From the NCBI RefSeq assembly GCF_904846415.1, contig NZ_CAJHAR010000032.1, positions 1 to 40,994 of the forward strand: a stretch of DNA of 40,994 nucleotides, written 5' to 3'. This document shows positions 17,902-27,879 of the stretch, piece by piece. Below the pieces are notes generated by a model. That model saw nothing but the letters and a program-made list of their open reading frames with translations. It made no database searches and was not told where the DNA came from. The position numbers and the translations under genes were made by a program. Numbering within the stretch: the first letter of the stretch is position 1; every line of letters starts with the position of its first letter. This DNA is from Psychrobacter piscatorii (GTDB lineage Bacteria > Pseudomonadota > Gammaproteobacteria > Pseudomonadales > Moraxellaceae).

Positions 17902-18393
17902 CTAGTCACTACTCATTTTGATGTTTACGTGGCGTTTTGTCAGTGCTTGCCCTTCTAATATGGCTTTAGTTACTTTCGCCTCTTGGGCACTCTCAAAACC
18001 AGTAATATGATATTTGCGTGCCTCACTACTACCGACAATCTGCAGCCCATCACCGATAAGCACAACTTTATCGTCGTCAGTCAAATGAATGTGTTCACGT
18101 TTGCCTAGATTGTCATGTACCAATTCATCAGCTCGCACCCATAATGTACCGCTACTAATCATGCCACTCATGGCTTTTTTATGCTGCTGGCGCTTTTTAT
18201 TAAAAATAAAACTACCAATGATAAGTAGTGCCAACGCACCAATAGCCAACCGCTCAGACAATAAGCTCATTGCCATAGCGACTGCCACCGCCCCTATCAG
18301 TAATGCAGATCCAAACCAAAACATACCGTTGTCAGCATTATTTGGCTGACCCTGTAAGGTGATTTTAGCGCCATCATCAGTCAGCTTGAGCAT
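17902..18393 (-). CDS. Hypothetical membrane protein
   Basis: This 163-residue protein has two adjacent hydrophobic helices (about residues 23-43 and 46-64) after a short soluble N-terminus. A basic loop (FNKKRQQHKKAMSG) follows, then a ~90-residue mixed alpha/beta cytoplasmic domain with DDDKVVLIGDGLQIVGSSEARKYHI. I do not recognise the family; the topology resembles small bPH-like membrane proteins, but no signature is firm. It lies downstream of rph on the same strand but behind a terminator, so it is probably a separate unit. Confidence 0.65.
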   Translation of the reverse strand: MLKLTDDGAKITLQGQPNNADNGMFWFGSALLIGAVAVAMAMSLLSERLAIGALALLIIGSFIFNKKRQQHKKAMSGMISSGTLWVRADELVHDNLGKREHIHLTDDDKVVLIGDGLQIVGSSEARKYHITGFESAQEAKVTKAILEGQALTKRHVNIKMSSD

Positions 18394-18438
18394 GCATTAT
18401 TACCTATTGCGAGATGTAAAAAGTGTTTTTTATGAAAA

Positions 18439-18467
18439 AACTGCCTATCAGAGACTAACAGGCAGTT
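18439..18467 (-). terminator. Rho-independent terminator of rph
   Basis: aactgcct (18439-18446) pairs with aggcagtt (18460-18467), and on the minus strand a run of five U residues follows. It lies 46 bp past the rph stop. Confidence 0.8.
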
Positions 18468-18512
18468 ATTAAAACTAAAAATAAAGACAGCAAGTTTTAT
18501 CTAAATACCAGA

Positions 18513-19229
18513 CTACCAGCCAAGTGCAGTCTGCTGCATTTTAATCAATTCAGCAATGCCTGTTTCAGCCAATGACAGCATAGCGTCTGCTTGAGCGCGA
18601 GTGAACGGCTTTTCTTCAGCAGTACCTTGAAGCTCAATAAACTCACCTTTTTGAGTCATCACAACGTTTAGGTCGGTATCACAGCTAGAGTCTTCTTCGT
18701 AGTTCAGATCCAGATAGGCTTCACCATCTTTCATACCAACAGAAACCGCAGCAACCAATCCAATCAGTGGATCTGCTTTGAGTTTTTTGCTCTTTTGGAT
18801 AGTCTCTAATGCATCGATCAGTGCAATTGCCGCACCAGTGATACTGGCCGTACGAGTACCGCCATCCGCTTGCAACACATCGCAATCAAGATAGATGGTG
18901 TTTTCACCAAGTTTACTTAAGTCAATCATGGCACGTAAGCTACGACCGATCAGACGCTGAATCTCTTGCGTACGACCTGACTGTTTACCGCGAGCTGCTT
19001 CGCGTTGATTGCGGGTATTAGTCGCACGTGGCAGCATACCGTATTCGGCGGTTATCCAGCCTTTACCTTTACCTTTGAGCCAGCGCGGTACACCAGATTC
19101 GACACTGGCCGTACATAGCACTTTGGTATCGCCGAAACTGACCAATACTGACCCTTCAGCATGCTTAGTATAGTGGCGCTCAAAGCTGATAGAGCGAAGT
19201 TGGTCAAGCTCACGATTGTCAATACGCAT
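18513..19229 (-). CDS. rph: Ribonuclease PH
   Basis: Phosphorolytic 3'-5' exoribonuclease that trims tRNA 3' ends. At 238 residues it has the family length. It begins [27 protein letters not shown], has [30 protein letters not shown] (the RNA-binding and Arg-rich region), [15 protein letters not shown], the phosphate-site sequence [19 protein letters not shown], and [14 protein letters not shown] with the metal-binding Asp residues. An AGGAA ribosome-binding site supports the start. There is no sign of the C-terminal frameshift known from E. coli K-12. Confidence 0.98.
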   Translation of the reverse strand: MRIDNRELDQLRSISFERHYTKHAEGSVLVSFGDTKVLCTASVESGVPRWLKGKGKGWITAEYGMLPRATNTRNQREAARGKQSGRTQEIQRLIGRSLRAMIDLSKLGENTIYLDCDVLQADGGTRTASITGAAIALIDALETIQKSKKLKADPLIGLVAAVSVGMKDGEAYLDLNYEEDSSCDTDLNVVMTQKGEFIELQGTAEEKPFTRAQADAMLSLAETGIAELIKMQQTALGW

Positions 19230-19411
19230 AAAAATTCCTAGTACAATGTTATAAAAGCAGTGTCATAAAAGTACGCTATCAGTGGCTAATGAGCAGACCG
19301 ACAGGTATTTGGTAGACTAAAATCTTAAGATATCCTAACGTGGCAGCGGCGCAATAGCAATATTCACACCCGCCATCGCGCCGTCAGTTAGGCAATAATG
19401 GACGATGTAAT

Positions 19412-21211
19412 CTATTCTAAGCCTTCCATCTTACGCAATTCTTTACGTAGGATTTTGCCAACGTTCGACTTTGGTAATTCGTCGACGAACTGTATGTGAC
19501 GTGGACGCTTATAGCCAGTCAGTTGTTTTTTGCCGTACTCAAGCAGCTCTTTTTCGGTGACGTCGCCTTTTTTGACCACAAATAGTTTTGGCTCCTCACC
19601 GCGCTCATCATTAGGCACACCAATAGCACCGCACTCTACCACAGCTGGATGCTCGCTCATGGCTTCTTCGATTTCATTTGGATACACATTAAAACCAGAT
19701 ACCAAAATCATGTCTTTTTTGCGGTCAACAATTTTGATAAAGCCTTTTTCGTCCATGATGCCAATGTCACCGGTTTTTAGGTAGCCACTAGCGGTAAAGG
19801 ACTCGGTCGTTTCTTCTGGACGGTTTTGATAACCGATCATCACCTGTGGACCTTTGACGCATATCTCACCGCGATCACCCAGCGCTACGACGTTTTCTTC
19901 TTCATCAATGAGCACGACATCGGTGCTAGGTGCAGGAATACCAATCTTGCCAGTAAACTCTGCGATGGTCATTGGGTTGAAAGCGACGACTGGTGACGTC
20001 TCAGATAAACCATAGCCTTCAACGATAGGTAGACCTGTGATCTTATGCCACTCTTTGGCAACGCTCGGCAATACGGACATACCACCGCCGATAGAGGCTT
20101 TTAGATTAGAGAAGTCTAGGTCTGCAAAGCTGTCTTTGTGTACCAAACCGTTAAATAGCGTATTCACAGCTGGGATAAAAGAAGGTTTATATTTACCCAT
20201 CTCTTTAATAAGCCCATCGAGATCGCGCGGATTAGGAATAAGCAAGCCTGTATAACCCTGATACATACTACATATACCGCATACCATAAATGAGAACACA
20301 TGATACAACGGCAGTGCCGTCAAGATGACATCTCTGCTGTCTATATCATCTTCAAACGCACTATTCATCAGTGCACTAACCTGTAGCATATTGGCGACTA
20401 AGTTACCATGAGACAGCATTGCTCCTTTGGCCACGCCTGTCGTCCCGCCTGTATATTGTAGTAATGCCACATCACTCAAGTTCAACTCAGGACGCTCATA
20501 ATTACTGGCAGAGACTGCGCCCAATGCCTCCTTAAAGCTCACGCTATTTGGGATTCGATAAGGAGGAATCATTTTTTTGATATGACGAGCGACGAGGTTG
20601 ACCACAACCCCTTTGACCGCACCCAGCATATCGCCAATCTTACAGACGACAACATGCTCAATCTGTCCTTTGTCTTCGGCATCTTGATAGGTTTTCGCAA
20701 AATTCTCAACGATGAATAAGGCTTTGGCACCACTGTCATGGAGCTGATGAGACAATTCGCGACTGGTATATAAAGGGTTTACATTGACGAGTATCATACC
20801 AGCGCGAATGACACCTAACGCGATGATCGGATACTGCAAGAGGTTGGGCATCATGACCCCAACTTTATCGCCTTTAACCAACCCTAGCGACTGCAAATAG
20901 CTGGCAATCTGGCGGCTATATAGGTCTAATTGCTTAAAACTAATCGAAGCGCCCATGCAGATATAGGCCGTTTTTTGGCCATAACGGCTAAAATTACGCT
21001 CAAACACATCAAGTAAAGAGGTACTGTCCTCTGGCATCTCAATCGTAGCATCGATGCTATAACGCTCATAAGCGCTCAACCATGGGCTGTCACTGGCGAT
21101 GGTCGGCATAGTAGGGAATGCATTGTCTTGATAAATGTATTCAGATGCATTGCCTTTATCACTGGTGCCAGCGTTGTTGTCTGTTGTCTCTTTATTGATA
21201 TTGTCCGTCAT
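19412..21211 (-). CDS. fadD: Long-chain acyl-CoA ligase (FadD), downstream paralogue
   Basis: ANL-superfamily enzyme that activates long-chain fatty acids to acyl-CoA using ATP. At 599 residues it has the P-loop-like A3 motif YTGGTTGVAKGAML (residues 253-266), the A5 motif GYGLSETSPV, the A7 motif TGDIG, the A8 hinge IVDRKKDMILVSGFNVYPNEIE and the C-terminal catalytic lysine motif LPKSNVGKILRK. It has a ~40-residue N-terminal extension compared with E. coli FadD. It lies 440 bp downstream of a close paralogue on the same strand but behind a terminator, so it likely has its own promoter. AGGGA precedes the ATG. Confidence 0.95.
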   Translation of the reverse strand: MTDNINKETTDNNAGTSDKGNASEYIYQDNAFPTMPTIASDSPWLSAYERYSIDATIEMPEDSTSLLDVFERNFSRYGQKTAYICMGASISFKQLDLYSRQIASYLQSLGLVKGDKVGVMMPNLLQYPIIALGVIRAGMILVNVNPLYTSRELSHQLHDSGAKALFIVENFAKTYQDAEDKGQIEHVVVCKIGDMLGAVKGVVVNLVARHIKKMIPPYRIPNSVSFKEALGAVSASNYERPELNLSDVALLQYTGGTTGVAKGAMLSHGNLVANMLQVSALMNSAFEDDIDSRDVILTALPLYHVFSFMVCGICSMYQGYTGLLIPNPRDLDGLIKEMGKYKPSFIPAVNTLFNGLVHKDSFADLDFSNLKASIGGGMSVLPSVAKEWHKITGLPIVEGYGLSETSPVVAFNPMTIAEFTGKIGIPAPSTDVVLIDEEENVVALGDRGEICVKGPQVMIGYQNRPEETTESFTASGYLKTGDIGIMDEKGFIKIVDRKKDMILVSGFNVYPNEIEEAMSEHPAVVECGAIGVPNDERGEEPKLFVVKKGDVTEKELLEYGKKQLTGYKRPRHIQFVDELPKSNVGKILRKELRKMEGLE

Positions 21212-21651
21212 AATTTTCCCTAAATATTACTGTTAAAAACATAGAATACTTTATATAAAAACTCTGTTTTTTTGATTGTGTAATGTTTGATGCAGCATAG
21301 TGAAATCGTATTAAATAAGCTCACAGGTCAACGTAGCTATATCGTTTTTATCATAATCGCTTTGCAAGTCATATTGAGTAAAATCATCACTCTATTATAA
21401 ATAAATGCAAAAACCTCTTGGCTGGCACTATAGCAGTTTTACTAAAAATTCTCTATCTATACTCCTTATGCCCCACTATTCACAACAAGCACAAAGACAA
21501 AAAATGATAAGGCAGCACGAGGCAACCTTATCATTTTGGTTATAACAATAACTAAATCTATTTACTCAGCATATTACAAGTACCAATCAATCATAGAGGT
21601 ATTTATAAATAGCCAGTGATAAAACCCTATCTAAAGATAAGCCTTCGTAGA
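21212..21651. other. 440-bp region between the two fadD genes
   Basis: It contains the terminator at 21501-21537 and, presumably, the promoter of the downstream fadD. No open frame is supported; it is AT-rich. Confidence 0.55.
21501..21537 (-). terminator. Rho-independent terminator of the upstream fadD
   Basis: aaaatgataagg (21501-21512) pairs perfectly with ccttatcatttt (21526-21537). On the minus strand the stem runs into a T-rich stretch, so it ends the gene at 21652-23379. Confidence 0.88.
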
Positions 21652-23379
21652 TTAACCGTGGTTTTTTTCTTCGAGCGCTCGTAGGTCTTTACGTAAGATT
21701 TTACCGACGTTAGATTTTGGTAGCTCGTCAATAAACTCAACGTGGCGAGGACGTTTGTAGCCAGTTAAATTTTCTTTACCGTAAGCAATGACTTCATCAG
21801 CAGTCAGACTGGCGTCACTACGTACCACGTAAATCTTCGGTACTTCACCGCTCTTCTCATCATCAATACCGATCACACCACATTCCAAAATCTTTGGATG
21901 TGTCGACATGGCGTCTTCTACTTCGTTTGGATAGACGTTAAAGCCAGATACCAAGATCATGTCTTTTTTGCGATCGACAATCTTAAAGTAACCGTCTTCA
22001 TCCATCACGCCAATATCGCCAGTACGGAAGTAACCATCCGAAGTCATGACTTCAGCGGTCGCATCTTCACGCTTCCAGTAGCCTTTCATCACCTGCGGGC
22101 CACGGATACTAATCTCACCACGCTCACCCAAGGCCACTTCATTGCCTTCTTCATCCAAGATAGCCATATCAGTGGCAGGCATTGGCAGACCGATGTTTCC
22201 TGAAAACTCGCCCGTACCATGTGGGTTCGCTGAGGCAACCGGCGAGGTCTCTGACAGACCATAACCCTGAACGATGATATTGCCTGTTACTTGTTCCCAT
22301 TTGGTCGCTGTGTCTTTGAGTACTGCCATACCGCCGCCCATAGACATCTCAAGCTTGCTATGATCTAGCGATTGGAACTCTTCGTTATTGGCAAGCGCGG
22401 TAAACAAGGTATTTACTGCTGGGAAAAACGCAGGTGGGTAGTCTTTATATGCTTTGATAAGGCTTGGTAGGTCACGTGGGTTTGGTACTAGCAGACCGAT
22501 ACAACCACGGTATAGGCCAAACATACCGCAGACCGTAAACGAGAAAATATGATATAGCGGCAGAGCCGTCATAATCACTGGCTGCTCATTACTCTTCTCA
22601 AACTTATCAAAAGCATCGCCTAGATAGGTATCGCTTTGGATCAAGTTAGCCACCAAGTTACCATGCGTTAGCATAGCGCCTTTGGCTACCCCTGTCGTAC
22701 CGCCCGTGTACTGAAGTACAGCGACATCATCGAGGCTGATGTTGTTAGGACGTTTATAGCTTTTAGCAGAAAAGCGGTTCATTGCTTTTTTGAACTTAAC
22801 ACTGCCTTTGATATGATAATCAGGCACCATTTTTTTGACGTGACGTACCACGGCATTGACGATAAAACCCTTGAGCGGACTCATCATGTCACCCATTGAG
22901 GCAACTACGACATGATCGACGAGGTCTTGACCAATATCTTCATAAGTTTTGGCAAAGTTCTCAAGTAAAATCAAAACTTTGGTATCTGAATCTTTTAACT
23001 GGTGTGACAGCTCTTTGGTGGTATAAAGTGGGTTGACGTTGACCAATGTCATGCCAGCACGTAGCACCCCTAGCACCGCAACTGGTAGCTGTAAAATATT
23101 AGGCATCATCACTGCCACTTTATCGCCTTTTTGTAGTCCTAATGACTGAAGGTAAGCGGCAACTTGTTTACTATAGATATCCAACTCTTCGAAAGATAGC
23201 TTAACATCCATACAGACAAACGCCGTTTTGCCTGCATGATTGATAAAGTTTTGCTCAATGATATCAATCAATGAGGTGTTGGCTGGTGGCATATCGATAT
23301 CATACTGAATGCCAAGTTTTTCGTATGTTTTAAGCCATACTTTGTCGTTGCGACGAATAAGGTTACCTTGATTTTCCAT
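21652..23379 (-). CDS. fadD: Long-chain acyl-CoA ligase (FadD), upstream paralogue
   Basis: This 575-residue acyl-CoA synthetase has the full motif set: YTGGTTGVAKGAML (residues 224-237), GYGLSETSPV, TGDIG, IVDRKKDMILVSGFNVYPNEVE and LPKSNVGKILRK. It is strongly similar to the neighbouring gene along its whole length, so the pair arose by tandem duplication or old paralogy; the N-terminus is shorter here. AGGAG lies before the ATG. The product acts at the inner face of the membrane in fatty-acid uptake and beta-oxidation. Whether the two differ in chain-length preference cannot be told from sequence. Confidence 0.95.
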   Translation of the reverse strand: MENQGNLIRRNDKVWLKTYEKLGIQYDIDMPPANTSLIDIIEQNFINHAGKTAFVCMDVKLSFEELDIYSKQVAAYLQSLGLQKGDKVAVMMPNILQLPVAVLGVLRAGMTLVNVNPLYTTKELSHQLKDSDTKVLILLENFAKTYEDIGQDLVDHVVVASMGDMMSPLKGFIVNAVVRHVKKMVPDYHIKGSVKFKKAMNRFSAKSYKRPNNISLDDVAVLQYTGGTTGVAKGAMLTHGNLVANLIQSDTYLGDAFDKFEKSNEQPVIMTALPLYHIFSFTVCGMFGLYRGCIGLLVPNPRDLPSLIKAYKDYPPAFFPAVNTLFTALANNEEFQSLDHSKLEMSMGGGMAVLKDTATKWEQVTGNIIVQGYGLSETSPVASANPHGTGEFSGNIGLPMPATDMAILDEEGNEVALGERGEISIRGPQVMKGYWKREDATAEVMTSDGYFRTGDIGVMDEDGYFKIVDRKKDMILVSGFNVYPNEVEDAMSTHPKILECGVIGIDDEKSGEVPKIYVVRSDASLTADEVIAYGKENLTGYKRPRHVEFIDELPKSNVGKILRKDLRALEEKNHG

Positions 23380-24159
23380 AATCTTTTCTCTCCTAGTAAT
23401 AATACATTACCGTTAACTCATACAAATCACAGTGTGATAAACAGACGAAAAATCAGAGCGCAGTCTCACCATTGTGATGGTAAGTAAGGCTGCGATATAG
23501 TCGTAAGGTGATGAGCAAACAATGCAGTGGTAAATAGCCCTTTGTTCATTAACATACACACTTTATATAGACTACTCAATACAAAAGATTGTTACACGAG
23601 TTCTCAAACTGGCTTGACGACTGATATTTTCATTAATATCAATTATTTATATTAACAAAAACTGGCCGTGTCACGGAATTTTACCCACGGTATCTCTTTT
23701 ATTTTAGTCACAACATTTACATAATAAAACTGCCTTCGCGCGTGTTCTCAAGGGCATCGACTGGCTTAGTGAGCAGCATAAAGTTACGGCAAGCTATATC
23801 TTTGTCACTGCTTGGTTTAGCTGCGCTGGTTCTTGTCACCAATTCGGCACCGTCACTCTGAGATATTCATTAAAAATAAAAAACAAATGTTAGGTTTACT
23901 ATACTTAATTTCATCTATAAAAGCCACGTACGAGGACATAGTAAGTAAAGTCTATAAAAGCCAGCATAAGCACGTCATGAGCTGTCGTATATTCTGATAC
24001 ATGTCTTTTTAATTGGATCAATATCCTTTACGATAGCACTATCTTATTTTTACGTGAATATCGCGCCGAACCTAAATGAACATACGGTGCGATTCACATT
24101 CATACTATGCCTGACTATATAAACCATACTAATTAAAACTCATAAGCGAAGTCTATTTT
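23380..24159. other. 780-bp divergent intergenic region (fadD / parC)
   Basis: No coding frame, tRNA or terminator is supported. It must hold the promoters of fadD (-) and parC (+). Seen are an inverted repeat tgatatt/aatatca at about 23620-23640 and a 13-bp direct repeat at 23914-23926 and 23951-23963. Confidence 0.5.
23914..23963. repeat. 13-bp direct repeat upstream of parC
   Basis: tctataaaagcca occurs at 23914-23926 and 23951-23963, 37 bp apart, in the parC upstream region. Its meaning is unknown; it may be chance or a regulatory pair. Confidence 0.4.
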
Positions 24160-26466
24160 ATGTCTGATGTTATTGATCCTACTATTGCCCCAATCATTCC
24201 TAATGAGCCGATGGATACTCGCTCAGTGGCAGAGTTCACTGAGCAGGCCTATCTCAATTATGCCATGTACGTCATCATGGATCGGGCATTGCCAAATATC
24301 GCTGATGGCCTCAAACCTGTTCAGCGCCGTATCGTCTACGCCATGAGCGAGCTTGGGCTAAAATCCTCTGCTAAGGCGAAAAAATCTGCGCGTACGGTCG
24401 GTGATGTACTCGGTAAATACCACCCACATGGTGACAGCGCGTGTTATGAAGCTATGGTGCTGATGGCACAGCCGTTCAGCTATCGCTATCCACTCATCAC
24501 GGGTCAAGGTAACTGGGGTAGCCCTGATGATCCTAAGTCCTTTGCGGCCATGCGTTATACCGAAGCCAAAATGTCTGCTTATGCCAATACATTGCTCGCA
24601 GAACTAGGACAAGGTACAGTGGATTGGCAAGACAACTTTGACGGTACGATGCAGGAGCCAACCACTCTACCCGCCCGCTTGCCCAATATTTTATTGAACG
24701 GTACCACAGGTATCGCGGTTGGCATGGCAACCGATATCCCACCACATAATCTTAACGAAGTGGTACGCGCGGCCATTCGCTTGCTCAAGAACCCAGAGCT
24801 GTCAGTGAAGCAGCTCACTCAGTCGATACCAGCACCTGACCTGCCAACACCAGCTGAAATCATCACTAGCAAAAAAGACTTACAAGCGATGTATGAGACG
24901 GGACGTGGTAGTTACAAAATGCGCGCGACTTTTCATATCGACCCCAAAGAGAAGAATTTAGTCATTATCGACGCGCTGCCCTATCAAGTCTCAGGCAACA
25001 AAATCCAAGAGCAAATCGCCAAGCTCATGACGGACAAAAAACTGCCTTGGATTACCGATATTCATGATGAGTCAGATCATGAGAACGCTTGTCGTATCGT
25101 ATTAGAATTGCGATCAACGCGCGTCGATGTCGATCGGGTTATGAGTCATCTGTTTGCTAGTACTGATCTTGAGAGCAACTATCGCGTCAATATGAATATG
25201 ATTGGCCTAAATGGTAAGCCGCAGGTCAAAAACCTAAAAGAAATCTTAGAGGAATGGCTCATTTGTCGCCGCTCAGTCGTCACGCGTCGTCTGCAATATC
25301 GCCTTGATAAAATTAATAAGCGCTTGCACATCCTTGCAGGCTTATTGATTGCGTATCTCAATATCGATGAAGTGATACGCATCATTCGTGAAGAAGACGA
25401 TCCAAAAGCAACATTGATGCAGGATTATGACCTGACTGACATTCAGGCCAATGCTATCTTGGATATTCGTCTGCGTCAGTTGGCAAAGTTAGAGGAAATT
25501 GAGCTACGCCGCGAGCAGGACGAACTGGCTGCCGAACGCGCCATTATTCAAGAATACTTGGACAATCCAGATAGTCTGACCAACTTGATGATTGAAGAGC
25601 TCACTGCCGATATGAAAGAGCACGGCAACGAGCGCGTATCACCATTGGCAGAACGCGAAGAAGCACAAGCATTAAAAGAATCTGATCTGGTGCCGAGTGA
25701 GCCAGTCACCGCTATCCTGTCCAAAGCAGGCTGGATTCGCGCGGCCAAAGGTCATGACGTCGATGCCGCTGGTATGAGTTATCGCTCAGGCGACAGTTAT
25801 CAGGCGCACGTGCGCGGTAAATCTAATGAAAAAATCTATGTACTCGACAGTACGGGACGTAGCTATAGTATCGATGCGCACAATCTCGCCTCCGCGCGTG
25901 GTCAAGGCGATCCACTGACCAGTGTGTTGAAACCGTCAGCCGGTGCGAGCTTTGAGCAGTTATTAACGGGTGACAACAATCAGCGCATCATCCTCGCTAG
26001 CTCCGCCGGTTATGGTTTTATCAATACACTAGGTAATCTTGATAGCAACCAAAAAGCAGGGAAAAATATCATTAACCTGGCAGCTGATGGTCGTCTACTT
26101 CCTGTTGCGCGCATTGATGCTCCAATAGATACGACTGTCAATGCCGACGGTGAAACGACTAATACAAATGTAGCGCCTGACCATGTCGCTGTGGTGACCA
26201 ATGCGGGATATTTATTGATATTTTCCCTTGATGATTTGCCTGAACAGGCTCGCGGTAAAGGTAACAAACTGATCAAATTAAAAGACGATGAAGAAGTGCT
26301 CGCCATCACGCCACTTAGTCAGCAAAACAGCCTCGTCATTACTGCTGGCAAACGTCATGTGACGCTAAAACCGAATGATCTGGCAAACTATACGGGCAGT
26401 CGTGGTAATCGCGGTGGGCAGTTGCCACGAGGCTTTCAGAATGTAACGAGTGTTGAGGTTGGGTGA
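24160..26466 (+). CDS. parC: DNA topoisomerase IV subunit A
   Basis: Breakage-reunion subunit of topoisomerase IV, which decatenates chromosomes with ParE. At 768 residues it has the usual ParC length. The winged-helix and catalytic region shows [14 protein letters not shown] (Ser93 and Glu97 at the classical quinolone-resistance positions, both the susceptible-type residues) and [11 protein letters not shown] with the DNA-linking Tyr133. The C-terminal part (about 510-768) is the beta-pinwheel domain. The start has only a weak ribosome-binding site (AAGCGAAG). A small exported-protein gene begins 3 bp after the stop. Confidence 0.98.
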   Translation: MSDVIDPTIAPIIPNEPMDTRSVAEFTEQAYLNYAMYVIMDRALPNIADGLKPVQRRIVYAMSELGLKSSAKAKKSARTVGDVLGKYHPHGDSACYEAMVLMAQPFSYRYPLITGQGNWGSPDDPKSFAAMRYTEAKMSAYANTLLAELGQGTVDWQDNFDGTMQEPTTLPARLPNILLNGTTGIAVGMATDIPPHNLNEVVRAAIRLLKNPELSVKQLTQSIPAPDLPTPAEIITSKKDLQAMYETGRGSYKMRATFHIDPKEKNLVIIDALPYQVSGNKIQEQIAKLMTDKKLPWITDIHDESDHENACRIVLELRSTRVDVDRVMSHLFASTDLESNYRVNMNMIGLNGKPQVKNLKEILEEWLICRRSVVTRRLQYRLDKINKRLHILAGLLIAYLNIDEVIRIIREEDDPKATLMQDYDLTDIQANAILDIRLRQLAKLEEIELRREQDELAAERAIIQEYLDNPDSLTNLMIEELTADMKEHGNERVSPLAEREEAQALKESDLVPSEPVTAILSKAGWIRAAKGHDVDAAGMSYRSGDSYQAHVRGKSNEKIYVLDSTGRSYSIDAHNLASARGQGDPLTSVLKPSAGASFEQLLTGDNNQRIILASSAGYGFINTLGNLDSNQKAGKNIINLAADGRLLPVARIDAPIDTTVNADGETTNTNVAPDHVAVVTNAGYLLIFSLDDLPEQARGKGNKLIKLKDDEEVLAITPLSQQNSLVITAGKRHVTLKPNDLANYTGSRGNRGGQLPRGFQNVTSVEVG

Positions 26467-26469
26467 GTA

Positions 26470-26901
26470 ATGAAAAAATCAACCTCATTATTGTTTGTAT
26501 TGATCCTTTCACAATCAAGCTTTGCTGAATGGCAACTAGTAAATGAAAATGATCCAACTGATCCTGTTGAAATCTATGTTGATTTTCATGAGGCTAAGAA
26601 TTTAAGTGATTCGCAATACCAAGTACCTATGAAGACCAGTACTTGGCCTCAGAGTCATTTCTCTAATTATTCAATTGCACTTTATGAACCTTATATAACT
26701 GCTTCTTATATTATTGAGTGTACAGAACAAACGGTCACTACTCACTCTCAACGACTTTTCGCAAAGACTGAACCTTCAGGATCTTTCGCTGACATATTCG
26801 ATACGTTTGAGTTGGAAACAAATGATAAATCTACTCGCCCTCTTGAATTTACTGATGCAGTAGATAAGCGTTTATATAAGCGACTTTGTCAAAGTGATTA
26901 A
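26470..26901 (+). CDS. Small exported protein, surface-adhesin-E-like
   Basis: This 143-residue protein has a signal peptide (residues 1-19, cleavage likely after SFA). The mature part begins WQLVNENDPTDPVEIYVDF and ends in RLYKRLC; with the Cys in ASYIIECTEQ it has two cysteines that could form a disulfide. This layout (early Trp, 'Y-V-D' strand, mid Cys in a 'x-x-x-E/D-C' strand, terminal Cys) resembles the surface-adhesin protein E family, but the match is tentative. It starts 3 bp after parC and is probably translated from the same mRNA, yet it is markedly AT-richer than parC, which suggests a later arrival. Confidence 0.75.
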   Translation: MKKSTSLLFVLILSQSSFAEWQLVNENDPTDPVEIYVDFHEAKNLSDSQYQVPMKTSTWPQSHFSNYSIALYEPYITASYIIECTEQTVTTHSQRLFAKTEPSGSFADIFDTFELETNDKSTRPLEFTDAVDKRLYKRLCQSD

Positions 26902-27030
26902 GAAGCACAATTGATTGACCTAGAGTGCGTTCTACCTACTATCAGGTGAGTAACTCCTGAAATAATAATTGAAAGTATCATATTCTTTCTTATCAATAAG
27001 CAAGAAAGTTTATTTCACACACCAATGTAT

Positions 27031-27068
27031 AAAAAAGCCGCCTACACAAATGTATAGGCGGCTTTTTT
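27031..27068. terminator. Bidirectional rho-independent terminator
   Basis: aaaaaagccgccta (27031-27044) pairs perfectly with taggcggctttttt (27055-27068). It separates the parC unit from the convergent BLUF gene. Confidence 0.94.
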
Positions 27069-27093
27069 ACGCTAATCAAAATAGAGAACTTAC

Positions 27094-27573
27094 TTAAAAC
27101 TTATTAAATTCAGTATCTTCAAAGATCGTTTTTAGGAAGCTTGTAATCTGAGTACTTTTCATGAGGTAAGGATTGAAGTCAGCACCTGCTGAGAAGCTCT
27201 TTAAGGTATATTCCTCATCTTCAGTGCTTGATGTTAAATATTTGATCAAAAACCCATTCCATCTTCGCACCTCTATCTCCTCAACTCCAATGATATGAGG
27301 CAATAAATGAGGATAGTCATTAATCAATATTGCTAAGACTTCATTGATAATAGGCCTTGAGCCTTCAATATTTTGAATTAAGTAATTATCATTAATAACA
27401 AGTGCAGAGGTTATATCACTTTTCTCATTGTTTCTGCGCCATCGCTCAAGAACTCTAGTTAACTCTATTCCGTTATTTTCTTCGCTATTTCTTCCGATAT
27501 AAGTGAGACTGAGAAGAATATGCTCGCCATTTCTATTATTATTTTTTGAAGTATGGCTCGTCGTTATATGCAT
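27094..27573 (-). CDS. Short BLUF-domain protein, copy 1 (BlsA-like)
   Basis: This 159-residue flavin-type blue-light receptor has a BLUF domain at about residues 17-112 and a short two-helix cap, as in Acinetobacter BlsA. The key BLUF residues align: Tyr25 (LSLTYIG), Asn49 (WRRNNEKSDIT) and Gln67 (YLIQNIEG). The Trp and Met of the C-terminal strand seen in AppA (Trp104, Met106) appear here as Phe108 and Ile110. The frame extends upstream to a TTG at 27591, but alignment with copy 2 (both have HITT/NITT then RNGEH) and an AATAAGG site support the ATG at 27573. There is no output domain, so it would act by protein-protein contact. Confidence 0.82.
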   Translation of the reverse strand: MHITTSHTSKNNNRNGEHILLSLTYIGRNSEENNGIELTRVLERWRRNNEKSDITSALVINDNYLIQNIEGSRPIINEVLAILINDYPHLLPHIIGVEEIEVRRWNGFLIKYLTSSTEDEEYTLKSFSAGADFNPYLMKSTQITSFLKTIFEDTEFNKF

Positions 27574-27879
27574 AAGCAACCTTATTTGCAAAACATTTTT
27601 CTAAACTAAAACAAATTTTAAACTCAAGTTATTCATCTCCAAATCTTGCTGATCGATCAGAATTACAATAACAGCTCACTCACATCAATTAAGTGCTTGC
27701 TCTATTGCCTAACAAACCCTTAATTACAGAAAATCAAAGTCAAATAACATCATGAATTCGTGGTTTTTTCTCATCAAAAATTGCTTTCAGAAAATTTTCA
27801 ATCTGCGCACTTGTCATTAGATATGGATTATAGTCAGAACCTGCTGAGAAGCTCTTTAAAGTATATTCCTCATCTTCAG
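27184..27879. repeat. 41-bp near-identical direct repeat within BLUF copies 1 and 2
   Basis: 27184-27224 and 27839-27879 match at 40 of 41 positions. They encode the conserved EDEEYTLKSFSAG cap segment. The match shows a recent duplication or gene conversion. The entry spans both copies; the intervening sequence is not part of the repeat. Confidence 0.8.

Noticed and set aside
19347..19383. cggcgc/gcgccg pairing between rph and fadD as a terminator
   Set aside because: Only 6 bp of stem with a 25-nt loop and no U-run; too weak to call.
23380..24159. Hidden RNA gene or CRISPR array in the 780-bp fadD-parC region
   Set aside because: Only one 13-bp direct repeat and a 7-bp inverted repeat are present; no regular array, tRNA fold or terminator was found.
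24420..24560. Quinolone-resistance changes in ParC
   Set aside because: Ser93 and Glu97 at the classical positions are the susceptible-type residues.
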